The notes beneath the pieces are model-generated. The model saw only the letters and a list, made by a program, of their open reading frames with translations. It made no database searches and was not told the origin of the DNA. This document shows positions 44,513-55,175 of a DNA stretch of 64,000 nucleotides, piece by piece. The DNA is from Isoetes taiwanensis. Taxonomy: Eukaryota; Streptophyta; Lycopodiopsida; Isoetales; Isoetaceae. The stretch spans positions 18,366,677 through 18,430,676 of the forward strand of contig JAJEKV010000011.1 of the NCBI GenBank assembly GCA_021234155.1, read 5' to 3'. The stretch's first letter is position 1. Each line of letters begins with the position of its first letter. Made by a program: the position numbers and the translations under genes.

Positions 44513-45573
44513 TGTTGGGGTGATCACCACTCACCACATTCGTTACCACTCACCACATTCACCACTGTTGTGGTGGTAGAGGAGATAGTATACCGTATAT
44601 GGAGGGAGATACGCACATGCACGCGTGCAGGATATTTGCACGTATGCATTGTGGGCATGATCATTACTGTATTATCTGGGCAGAGAGAGAAGAACAGGGG
44701 GAGAGACGGTGTATTGAGGGAGATTATTTTGTTGTCAATCCATTTGAGGAAGGCCAATTGGTGTTGTGCAGGACCACTAAACAGCATCTATCTAAATTTC
44801 AAAGCCCATGGGAAGGCCCATTTCTGATTGATAAAGAGGTACCAGGTGGGGCTTTCTACTTGATGACTCCAGAAGGGGAATTGTTGCCTAATCCCAGAAA
44901 TGGCAAGGATCTCAGGCCTTATTTTGAAAGAGAAGTGCTATTCTAAGGGATTCAGATTTGGCATAGCTCCAATTACAGAGAATTTGTGGAGAATTTTTGG
45001 GTTACAACAGGTCATTTTTCTGTAAAAACAGATGGTGACAGTTCCATAATACACAATCTATCCTACATCACTGGATGTGTTATGGCGATACGAATCCAAC
45101 GAGCTACGGTGCAGGTCAAACGGAGGTCTGGAACTCAAGATATCAGCTTTCAAAGTTTGCCACAGTTACAGAGGCTCTGTTTCGTCACTGTCATTTTGGA
45201 CCAGTTTGTTTGTATCAGTCATTTGGATTTGAGGAGGGTATTTTCTTTCTAAACATACATGTAAATGTGTCATTTGGGGACATGTCCCAAGGACCATATT
45301 AGTATTTTTTGTTGTGGGTTCTCCGCCACGGAGTGGCACATTTTCCCACTGTGGTCGCCACTGTTGGGGTGATCACCACATTCGTTACCACTCACCACAT
45401 TCACCACTGTTGTGGTGGTAGAGGAGATAGTATACCGTATATGGAGGGAGATACGCACATGCACGCGTGCAGGATATTTGCACGTATGCATTGTGGGCAT
45501 GATCATTACTGTATTATCTGGGCAGAGAGAGAAGAACAGGGGGAGAGACGGTGTATTGAGGGAGATTATTTTG
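44513..45573 (+). mobile_element. Element E: short gypsy remnant between identical ~215-bp direct repeats
   Basis: 44513-44731 and 45362-45573 are identical except for a 7-base tcaccac insertion in the left copy, and both start TGTTGGGG. Directly after the left copy the frame reads PFEEGQLVLCRTTKQHL, then PWEGPFLIDKEVPGGAFYL and LRPYFEREVLF (44739-44943), the C-terminal end of a gypsy integrase. The primer site, gag and most of pol are missing. The 3' ends ttttg lack the usual CA, so the repeats may be truncated LTRs or a tandem duplication. It interrupts the accessory ORF of element D. Confidence 0.65.
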
Positions 45574-48103
45574 CTTGATATAGCTATGGAGATGGTGAAT
45601 CCTTGTGTTGTGCATTGCTTTGATCTGATAGATTGAGCTTGGATTGTTGGGTTTTTCATCCTTCTTGCAAGGTTAGAGTTCAGGCTCTAACATTAGGGCT
45701 GCCCCCTCCTCCGTCTTTGAAGCCTCCGTGGGTGGCCATCTTCAAGCTCTCATCTGTCATTACCTTCCTCATCCTGGGTCCCCTTCCATTTCTCATGCAT
45801 CCACTCAGCAATCTTTTCATTCACTTCCTCAAAACCAACCGGCTGGCACTTCACGCCCTTCTTCTTCTGGTCATGTACAACACAACGCCACGCATGTCAC
45901 TGTATCCTCTTCCTCCACAGAAACCATGCCTTCCACTTCTCATCATGTCTCTCAGACATCCCAGACCAGGCAACAACAGGGCCCTGCACCTCCACATCCT
46001 CGCCAGCTCCTGTATCAATATCAGCAGGATGTACAGGCCGTTGTCCTCAAGTTACAAGAATCCCAAGAAGTTCTTATGAATGGAGTCCAAGCGTCCCTGG
46101 AGGCATCAGATGCTGTTCACAGGGATCTTCAAGTTGCCCAAACGCAAGTTCAATCCCTGGAAGACAAACTTCAAGAAAAGCACGAGGCTCTCTTAAAGGC
46201 CCGTGAAGATCTCAAAATTGCACAAGATCAGAACAGCCTGCTTGCAGAACAACAGGCTCAGTTGCAGTCCTCCATTCAGGAATTGCTGGAGCACGTCAAG
46301 GCCAGGGATAACCTCCTAGGCGACAAGGACAAAGACCTTGTCAAACTTAACACCTTGTATACAGAGCTTTCTCAGAGTTACCGTACTTAGGTCCAGGACC
46401 TTACAGAACGAGATGCTCGCATCACTTCCTTAGAAGCTCAGCTTTCCACGCTGACCACTCAGCTCACGCCTCTCCAGGATCAGCTTACGGAGGCTAAGAA
46501 ACAAAAGGTCATTGATGACGCTGAGATTGCTGCGCTTCGCCTTCATACTCCTGGGCCATCCTCTTCACATGGCACGCTCTCACAAAAACGGGTCCGTGAT
46601 CAGTCACGTCTTCTGCTCGAAAAGGAGAACCGGATCCGCGACCTTGAACATCAGCTCCAGCAAGCTGTTCAATCTGCTGAAGAAGCCCAAACTAAACAAG
46701 AGGGCTACATTAATATAGCTCTTCACATGCCTGTGGATTTTCTACTCCTTCCAGTTACCTGGATTATGTGGTTGCCTGCCGCCACCTCTTTCTTCTGAAG
46801 TGGTACACGGCAGATGGTCAGGTTGATGCCCAGATGCGCAGTGAGGATTTTCTACAGATTTGGCCCGATCTTTCAGTTGAAGACAAAGGTTTACTCTGTG
46901 CCCTCTTAGTCTTCGACCTCATCCACTGTGAAGACCCTGATTTGATCACCTTCAGAGTTGTCCAGCCGATGGCGTACATCTTTCATGACTTCTATCTGGC
47001 TGATACGCAAGACAAATTCCGAGATGGGCCACATCAAAACTTTCAGGGAGACCCACAGTCTCACTGGTTGTTATTGGATACCAACCCGTATCTAAAAGAT
47101 CATGATCAGAATCACACTCTTAATCAGGAGTACATGCCAGAGCTTGCTCGTCACTTACCCCTCGGCAAGCGAAAGCGGCTGAAGCAGTGGGAAGAATCTA
47201 GCCCATCGAGGAGGATCTTCCGTTTGCCCAAATTTATATGCGACACTTAGCGGCTACAATCAATTACGTGCCCATACGGATAGCAAGACCATACCCGCGG
47301 GTGGGATAGTCCTCCCTGTCTATACTCGGCTCGCTACGATTGGGACCCGGTGGTGCGAGCTCTTGATCCGGACCTTTATGCGGTCGGGGGAGGCGGGCTC
47401 GAGCAGCCACGCCCACGGGCATGGCTCACTCTCCATATGCTTCATTGGGTGTCCCTCCATGCCCCAGATTTCTCACCTCCGACTGGCGTCTTCCGTTTTG
47501 GACCAAGGTCGTGGAAGGCCATGCTGGGTGGACTCCTCCTCAGATCTCGACGGATCTCAGGTGGGATCCACGTTTTGTCAGACGCTCCAATTGGGAGGAT
47601 GGTGCCACCTTGGAACACACTCAAAATTGGATCTATATTGCCAATGAGCGGGGTTGGCAAAAGCCCGCTGATGCTGTTCATGGCCTTGATGCCTTTTTGC
47701 AGAATGCCGCCACCTCACCAGATCCTTCAGTTCACCGTCAAGCCGGCTTCTGTACTGCTCTGAAGTGCCTCCTTGTAAGCTCGCTAAATCGGCAGCGTCC
47801 TATTTTTTATTGCAACCCAAATGCCAGCGTCAGTGCCTTCGGCCTCCAAACTTGTCTTCTCATGGAGTGCCAATTCGTTCCTTCTGAAGCACATGCTGCC
47901 CTTGAAGACATGGTGCGCTCTAACTTCCTCATTGATGCAGATCCTGCCTTTGGGCTCAACACTCCTGATGCTCTTCAAACACGCCAGGACCTCATTGGCA
48001 GTTACCACAATGGCGCCCGTCCTCATTCACGTGAGGATCACTTTCAGACTGCTGGGTTCCCGCCATCGGAAACACTACCTCCCTTTCTTCACCCTGAGTG
48101 TCG

Positions 48104-48117
48104 TTTGGTGGGGGGAG
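48104..48117 (+). promoter_or_regulatory. Polypurine tract of element D
   Basis: tttggtggggggag immediately precedes the 3' LTR start TGTTAG. Confidence 0.75.
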
Positions 48118-48705
48118 TGTTAGTCATGCGTCTTTGATGCGGGGACTATTCATGCATCTGACGGACCAAGTCAAGGCCAAGGATCCCGGCCAGGCCGCAG
48201 GTCGGTCGTCAAAGGCCCGCCAGAAGACCAAGCGGAACACGCTAGGTCAAAGACCACGCCCTACCGTCAAGAGGGGCGCCGGACAAGTGGCGGCCCGTCA
48301 CCTGCGTCGTCGGCGTCGGCGTGATTTCGGGCATTTCAAGAGGCACCGCCAGCATTCCTGCAAATCAGGCCTCCTTCCAGGAGTCGGCACCGAAAAGTGT
48401 CTATATTGGGCCAAAGGCCATTGTACTATATATATGAGTAGAGTTGGCACATGAGTTTTTAGATGAGTTTTGAGTCTTGTCTCACTTCAGCCTTCTCTCG
48501 ATTGCGAGAGCTCATGTATCTTCATTGACATCAAGGAAGTTGTTCTCATTATTGTGATCTCACTGTTCTCTTTTTGGCTTTCTGTTCTTTTTTCTTGTTC
48601 TTTTTGCAAATCCTACGTGACATAGCTCCCCGGATTCTCCTGTTAGATCCAAGGGTCCTCACAGAGGGCTGTCTTGCAGGAGTTCCCGAACCCAGACCCC
48701 AAACA
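48118..48705 (+). repeat. 3' LTR of element D
   Basis: 588 bp, TGTTAG...AAACA, followed by the duplication tttag (48706-48710). It is highly similar to the 5' LTR except for a replaced stretch of ~20 bp near the start and small indels. The TATA-like box recurs at 48425-48433. Confidence 0.88.
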
Positions 48706-48710
48706 TTTAG

Positions 48711-48984
48711 GGCAATTGTGAAAAAAAAAAAACAATTATTTTTATACATTAACAAAACGTACATATGTATTGTATGGTACGTACAGTACCTATTAAAATT
48801 GTTACGTACCAGTACGTGATCCGATCAAAAAAATTTACAAAAACACACACATAATTGTTATGTACGTATAATACGTATAGACCAGTATTTTAAATACTTA
48901 AACGGTTCCGTACATGTACGGAACCTACACTGGTCAGGAACGATAGTGAGTAGGTTTGCACTCACCTACATCTACAGCGCATAG
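48711..48984. other. Non-coding, GTAC-rich, with a perfect 22-bp palindrome
   Basis: A 22-nt perfect palindrome lies at 48904-48925 (half site ggttccgtaca). GTAC occurs many times nearby (acgtac, gtacgt), giving overlapping short palindromes. No gene. It separates element D from the 5'-truncated copia element. Confidence 0.7.
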
Positions 48985-49860
48985 GTGTTTGACGGAGAGC
49001 TTGGCTTTCAAGTATGGAAAGCCAAGATTGCGGAAGCCTTGAGAGCTGATAAGCTGTGGGACGTGGTTGATCCCAGTGGAAAGGCAAAGGGCAAAGCATC
49101 AGCTGCTCTCAAGATAAAAACCGAAAAAGGGGAGATCACGAAGGGAGAAAGCAAAGATGGAGTTACGGATGAGGAGAAGGAAGAAAGAGCGAGGACGATC
49201 ATTATGGCCAAATTAAGCGGAGGTATAATGCTGGAGATTCAAAGCAAGACAGTAGCAGACATGTGGAGCTATTTGCTGGAGAGATTTGGAGATCAAACCT
49301 CTTCCCAAATTGATGTTTTGGAAATGAGGTTGCAAACCCTGCAGTATCATAAAGGAGATACAGTGCAAGATTTATTTCAGAAATTTCAAATTCTTTTTCA
49401 TGATCTTGAGGGTGCTGGAACGGCGTACTCAGAGCAATCAAAGGTAAATGCTGTTGCTCGAGCTTTTCAAGGTACGACGTACTGCAAAAATGGTAGATGA
49501 AGGAAGCTATTAGAATTGAATTGGAGCAAGAAAAGATTGGAGGACAAATCCAGCATTTGCAAATGATCAGCGAGCATCGTCTTGTTGCCTTGTATGCAGG
49601 TAAGCAAAGCAAGCGTGGACGAGGCCATGAAAGAGGCTGAGGAAGGGGGAGTATTCAGTGTTATGGATGTGAAGGATATGGCCACATAAAAGGTGAATGT
49701 CCAAACCGAGGAAGGTGGAGTAGAGGTCGTGGATTGCGTGGTAAAGGTCGCCATTTGTCAGTGGTGAGTGTGAGTGGAGAAACCAGCAAAAGGGAAGACG
49801 AGGTATCAGTTGTTGGAGCTCTTACAGATAAAGTAAGTAAGTAAAGTTGATTTTGAAATT
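48985..49860 (+). pseudogene. Element F gag with CCHC knuckle
   Basis: Frame 48985-49500: FDGELGFQVWKAKIAEALRA and later WSYLLERFGDQTSSQI...LEMRLQTLQYHKGDTVQDLF, the UBN2-type copia gag. A shift near 49480 and stops follow. The knuckle CYGCEGYGHIKGECPNRG is at about 49660-49715, followed by an Arg/Gly-rich stretch. It is inactivated by the shift. Confidence 0.8.
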
Positions 49861-49939
49861 AAACATGACATGGTAAATGCTTGCAAATCCAAATTTAAAA
49901 AAACTGATACATTGACTTTAAGGAGCTGAGGCCTCCGTA

Positions 49940-50890
49940 GTGAATTCCTCTGGATTATTAAGAAATGTTGAATCTAGTAAGTCATCATGGGTGGTGCAAA
50001 TGGGGAATGGAGCCGAGAATTGTGGACGGCGAGAACTAGAGTTGTTAGTTGGAGGGAAGTCTGTTCTCAACATACCAGATACATTGTATACACCCAGAAT
50101 GCTTTTTAATTTAGTATCAGTTGCAAACATTGTTGATAATGATTTTGATTTGACATTTCGTAAATGCGGGTGTAGGTTTATCAAGGACGGTACAAAGTTA
50201 TTATTTGAAGCTAAGAGAAATGGGAGCTTATTTCAATTGGATTTGCAAACAATTAACAAAGTTTCTTTGTTAAGTGATATACATATTTGGCATTTAAGGC
50301 TGACGCATGTCAATTATAATAGTATTAAGATTGCCAAAAAATACAACTTGTTGAAAGATTTGGAATTTGAAAATGAGAATCATGGAATATAAGAGGCTTG
50401 CATGCTTGGTAAGCAAAGTAGATTGCCTTTTAAACACAAGGGAAAACGTGCAGAAGAATTATTAGAGTTAGTGGCCCATGCAGGTACAAAGCCTTAGAGG
50501 CAAATGTTATTTTGCCACGTTTATTGATGATTATAGTTGGATACTAAATGCTACTTTCTTAGGTCCAAGGATAAGGTATTCAATGCTTTTAAACTGCTTA
50601 CTGCAGAGGTAGCACGAGAGACATTCTTGCAAGTGAAATGTCTGAGAACAGATTTGGGCAGAGAATATAGGTAAGGAGAATTCATCAGGTTTGTCAATTG
50701 CATGGAATCATAAGACAATTCACGTGTAGGTATATGCCGCAACAAAATGGAGTGGTGGAGCAGAAGAATAGGACCATTATGAATGCGGCAAGTTGTATGC
50801 TGAAACATGTAGGTTTGCCAAACCATTTGTGGGGAGAAGCAGTTGTAGCTGCTTGTTACATACAAACAAACTGCCTGCTACAGGGATAAG
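49940..50890 (+). pseudogene. Element F protease / integrase remnant
   Basis: 49940-50392 reads WVVQMGNGAE, IPDTLYTPRMLFNLVSV and IWHLRLTHVNYNSIKIA, i.e. the protease end and GAG_pre-integrase zinc region, where the first His of HxxxHxN is kept. The integrase core is fragmented: LRTDLGREYR at 50640-50670 (second D) and MPQQNGVVEQKNRTIMN at 50734-50784 (the catalytic Glu region, VVEQKNR). The first catalytic Asp region is unreadable (stops at 50495-50545). Confidence 0.75.
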
Positions 50891-52925
50891 TGGAGCGGTG
50901 CCAGGAGTAGTATGGACATGTCAAAAACAATCTGTGAGGAGACTGAAAGTCTATGGATGCCTTGCATATACGTTGGTCCCTGAAGAACTGTGAAGGAAAC
51001 TTGACGATAGGAGCATGTGCACGTTCTTGGTAGGGTATGCTAATGGATATAGGTTGTATGATCCTATTTCTCGAAAAACTTATGTGAGCCGAGATGTAGT
51101 ATTTGATGAGACAATGCTATACAAGAATAGAAGAGATCTTAATAAGGTAGAAAAAGAGGAATGGGTGCCACTGGAATATATTGAAGATGGCAGTGATGAG
51201 CAGAACCGAGAGGAGAAATATGTAGATAAGCAAGCCAAGACGTCCACAGATGTCAGTGGGGTGATTGATCTTGAACTGGATGAAGTGCATGAGGTCATAG
51301 AGACCAAAAGTGCACTTCATACACCGAAGACAATGCATCAAGAGTGCATGAGGCTATAGAAGCCGATAGTGTGCCAAAAATTGAACAGGCAGAAGCTCAA
51401 GAAACGGCAGCAGGTATTGAAGAAGAGGCAACAGAAGGTGATGAGATCCGCGAATCAAAGAGCAGAGTCATCATAGTGAAGTGGAGCGGCTGAAATCAGA
51501 AGTGTGCTTTGATACTGAATTATATGGCAGAACGAAGAGAGTATCAAAGCTCAGGATAATATCTTGCATTGTAGAGTCAAAGACAGTTAACCAAGCGGTG
51601 ACAGATCCAGATGCTACCAAATGGAGGAAAGCAATGGAAAGTGGACTCAAATCCTTTAAGCAAACTGGTACATCTGAGTTAATGGAGAGACCGAAGAATA
51701 AGAATATAGTTGGAAGTCAGTGGATTTTTAAAATCAAGAAAAATGCGGATGGGTCTATAGAAAGATATAAAGCACGCTTGGTTGCAAATGGGTACACGCA
51801 GAAAGAAGGTGTGGATTACAAGGATACTTTCTCACCCATTGTGAAGTTGACCAGTATAAGGGCATTGATGGCATTAGCAATATAAGATAAGATGGATATG
51901 GAATACATGGATGTGAAAACTACCTTCCTGAATGGTGATTTGGAAGAAGAAATGTTCATGGAGCAGCCGAAAGGATATGAGCAGGGTATCAGTGTGGTTT
52001 GCAAGTTAAAAAAGGCGATCTATGATCTAAGGCAAGCATCAAGACAATGGTATTTATGCATGAACAAATTCCCTACATCCATTGGGTTTATAAAACTCAA
52101 AACAGAAGGGAACTTGTATATGTGGAATGAAGAAGGTAGGTGCTTAATAATGGCACTGTATGTGGATGACTGTGTCATCATTAGCAATGACAAGTCTTGG
52201 TTTGATAAATGCAAAGCATTGTTGAAAAGCCGCTTCTAGATGACAGAGCTAGGAGAACTCAAAAAATTACTGGGCATGGAGGTTAGAAGAGATAGAATAA
52301 AAGGAGAGTTATATTTAACTCAGGCGCAGTACATTAAGAAGATGCTGAATAGGTTTTGGATGCTTGAGTGTAACCCTGCGAAAACTTCTATGGCGCCTGG
52401 AACAAGGATTAGCGCCAAAATGTGCCCTAAATTTGCAGAGGAGGAAAGGGAGATGAAAATGAGGCCTTATCGTGATTGCCAGCTTGTTGTATACTGCGAA
52501 TTGCACGAGACCAGAAATCAGTTATGCAGTGAACATGCTTAGTAGATTCAACAATAACCCGGGGATGCAACATTGGATTGCAGCTAAATGGGTGTTGAGG
52601 TATCTGAAGGGGACAATCAACCATAGCATCCACTTCACGCAAAATCAAGGTAATGAATTGGTTGAATATGCTGATGCTAATTGGCGAGGAGACATAGATG
52701 ACAGGAAATCCACTTCTGGATATCTTTGCAAGATCAGAAACAGAGCCATATCTTGGGCTAGCAAAAGACAAGAATGTGTAGCCAAATCAAGTGCCGAGGC
52801 AGAATACGTGGCAATATCATTGGCGACAGCAGAAATTATATGGTTACGAAGAATGCTCAAGAAATTGGGACATACATGCAAGAATGCTACCGTTCTTTAT
52901 TGTGTAATAGAAGTGGAGTTGCAAT
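50890..52925 (+). pseudogene. Element F reverse transcriptase / RNase H remnant
   Basis: After an acidic linker (51015-51480), copia RT motifs: NIVGSQWIFKIKKNADGSIE and YKARLVANGYTQKEGVDY (51706-51810), then MDVKTTFLNGDLEEEMFMEQ (about 51907-51966), then LYVDDCVIISND (52159-52194), catalytic box intact. A stop at 51883-51885 and one at 52237-52239 lie in the same frame; a shift near 52480 leads to RNase H: ADANWRGDIDDRKSTSGYL and SSAEAEYVAIS. RNase H ends by about 52920. Confidence 0.85.
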
Positions 52926-52940
52926 GAGCAAGAATCCCAC

Positions 52941-53125
52941 TTGCCATTCCAGACGAAGCATATAGAGATACATCATCACTTCATAAGAGATGAGGTTGAA
53001 AAGGGGAAAATCGAAGTGAGACACATTCCCACCAATTCGCAACAAGCAGATATGCTTACAAAAGCATTAACGGAGCCCAAGTTGATCTTGGCTAAACAGC
53101 AGGTGGGTGTCTTTGATTGCACAGG
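52941..53125 (+). pseudogene. Element F C-terminal tail of the polyprotein
   Basis: KHIEIHHHFIRDEVEKGKIE and TNSQQADMLTKAL are the conserved last blocks of copia RNase H, in a shifted frame relative to 52472-52927. Confidence 0.75.
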
Positions 53126-53126
53126 C

Positions 53127-53138
53127 TGGGGGGGAGAT
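53127..53138 (+). promoter_or_regulatory. Polypurine tract and 3' LTR start of element F
   Basis: tgggggggagat is followed by TGTAGAAATACAG, a typical copia arrangement; the 3' LTR thus starts at about 53139. Confidence 0.65.
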
Positions 53139-53345
53139 TGTAGAAATACAGACTGCACAATGCTCCACATGGAGTCAATCCTGGCAGCCAGACAGACGGC
53201 TAGAAACGAACTGCCATAATAATGGGCTATATCAGAGAAAAGCAATGGATTGCGAAAGGAGAATCAAAACAGAGAAAGGCGGCGCTTGGCGGCAGATCGG
53301 ACTGAAGCATCTGAGATCAGATTAATCCCAAGTCACTCTGATTCC

Positions 53346-55175
53346 AGGGAGGTGCACTGAGTTATCTGAACTCATCATAGTGTGTGCAGAAGAATCAGGC
53401 CCATTTGAGGGCTTGGGCTGTCGGAGGATACTGCCCACGAGAATTGACACCTGTTTCGAGGAAAGCTTGCTGAACACAATACCTTCTTGTGTGTTCTCCC
53501 AAAGCATCATTCTGCGACACTCAGAAGGACTGCGACAGCTTGTCAAACTGTTGCGCTTAATGCGAGAAGTTGTAGAATGTACATTAACACCCAAAACAAT
53601 CAAATATGGCATTGATGTCATTCCTAGTGACTTGACGTCTTGTTATGCAATGCCAAGACCAACATCATGATTGTTGACAACTAAGTGCATTAATGTTTAG
53701 CACATCACTTTAGTTTTTCGATAAATTTCATGCATTGGGTTTTACCATTGACATTCTTAGTCTGCTGGTGATGATCAAATGGGACCTTCAACATTAACAC
53801 CAATGGCATAATTTAGGCAGAGGTCACAATTGAAGCAATAGGGTTTTGAAAAGGAACCAAGATTTGACATGAGACCACATTTGTGGGGCAGAGCATGATT
53901 GGGGCACAAGATATGTATCTTTGCACATATTTGCACATATGACTTAAAAAATATTACTACAACTGAACAGAAGATGTGATGTCATTTTAAACGTGTTTTT
54001 GGACTTGCTATTTTTTATTGTTAAAAAAAGATATTCCTTTTTTGGGGTTGCGAGGGTTACAATTTTTTTCACGACTAAAAACAGATGTAGTCGCCCATCA
54101 AACAGATAGCCTGTCTCTTTCTGACGATCCCATTCTACCATCCTTGGATTAGATTTACTACCGACTGCCCTGCTTTTATTCCTTTCTACTCATTTTGCCT
54201 TACCTTAATCCACGTCCTTAAGCGCCCATTTACTTTTCTTAATGAATTTGGTGGCAAATCCGGCGGTTTGCCCATCACATTTTTCTTTAAAATTTGTCAT
54301 GAATCTGCCCATTTGCAAAATCTTCCCTCTGCTTCAAATTGAGAGCTCGGATTTGCGTACATTGCTTGAATTGGAACTGCCCAATGCATTTGAGCATTTC
54401 TATGAAGTAGCCAATTCATTTTCTCAGGGCCATCAGTGTCATGAGAGAAACGCTGTCATCCTAGGCTTGTCTTATTGGTCCTAAAAGTCTTTAATCATTC
54501 TGATTCCTCAAACAAATGCCTGCAGATCTGACAAACTGTAGACAGCATCAACAACCGCTTGCCCTAATGGCCATGCCGGAATCAGTTTCACATCCCTGCC
54601 CTCTTTGGCTTTGTCTTGGCATAAAACCCACTTTTGTTTTTGATCTACATATAAGCAACCCATTTCCATGTTATCGCTTCCTCTGCTCCGTGAAGCCGCT
54701 ATGATTCTTCCAAAAGCCCCAAAAGCACAGGAGTTGCATAGTACTTGCCCTTGTTTGATTGTTTGACGAAGCCTTGCATTATAGATAGTCGGTCCTTTTT
54801 TGCTTTCAAATTCTGCTACGAGCAATTGACGCATTATAGATGAGTTTAGAGGAAAGAAAAAGCGTTTGGTGGGCGAATTCTTCTTAGCCAATATACATTT
54901 TCCTCACTTATGTGTCGGCTAGATCTGCAATCCATATCTGCATTGTGGTTTTCTGATGAACAGGCTACAGAGATGCCTGCAAAGAGACAGAATATCATAA
55001 TTCTTGTCATATCCTCTGGCTCTGCTAGTCAGTCAGATTGATATGGTACAGATAGTGTTTCTATGTCAGTCTTTATTAGGCATTTCAGATTCCTCCAGCC
55101 AAGAAGAGCTAGTTTATGTTAAAGGACATATAATCTCATGCTTATAATCAAATTGAAGCCGATTTAAGTCATAAG
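53346..55175. other. Intergenic; no gene called
   Basis: This holds the rest of the copia LTR or flank, then unremarkable DNA, and finally the presumed promoter and 5' UTR of the kinase gene. A minus frame at 54508-54891 (127 codons) has a natural-looking composition but I recognise no family and see no splice context, so it is not called. Confidence 0.35.

Larger units (their letters stand above)
43908..48117 (+). pseudogene. Element D sense accessory ORF (coiled coil), interrupted
   Basis: A frame begins ATG at 43908 (MATANFLNSKAYAPLKDPTF) and stops at 43970, next to inserted DNA. A compatible frame resumes near 45726: a Ser/Pro/His-rich part, then a long heptad-like coiled coil (about 46030-46700, ending in EKENRIRDLEHQLQQ), broken by one TAG at 46388. 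A frame change near 46720 leads to a Trp/Asp-rich globular stretch to 47250 (FLLKWYTADGQ, WPDLSVEDKG). After further shifts comes 47421-48137. Other than coiled coil, I recognise no domain, no signal peptide and no membrane segment, so an envelope role has no support. It sits in the env position between integrase and 3' LTR. Confidence 0.5.
36601..48705 (+). mobile_element. Element D: 12.1-kb Ty3/gypsy element (Tat/Athila-like) with extra ORFs
   Basis: Two LTRs of ~588 bp, a 5-bp duplication tttag, and gag-protease-RT-RNase H-integrase in gypsy order without chromodomain, plus more than 5 kb between integrase and the 3' LTR. That layout is known from the Tat/Athila branch of plant gypsy elements. 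The pol frame has only a few stops (40307, 41334, 41781) and one shift in an A6 run near 40838, so decay is limited. A smaller element (E, 44513-45573) is nested in the 3' part. Confidence 0.88.
48985..53345 (+). mobile_element. Element F: 5'-truncated, decayed Ty1/copia element
   Basis: The order is gag, zinc knuckle, protease region, GAG_pre-integrase, integrase, RT, RNase H, typical for Ty1/copia (integrase before RT). No 5' LTR precedes gag, and nothing upstream matches the sequence after the polypurine tract. The right end of the 3' LTR is not defined, so the end coordinate is approximate. Confidence 0.85.

Noticed and set aside
53380-53670. 96-codon plus frame after the copia element
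   Set aside because: No motif, and a same-length open frame exists antisense; probably LTR or flank sequence.
54508-54891. 127-codon minus frame (residues like NSCAFGAFGRIIAASRSRGS)
   Set aside because: Plausible composition, but no recognised domain, no flanking exons with splice sites and no homologue I can name; left uncalled.
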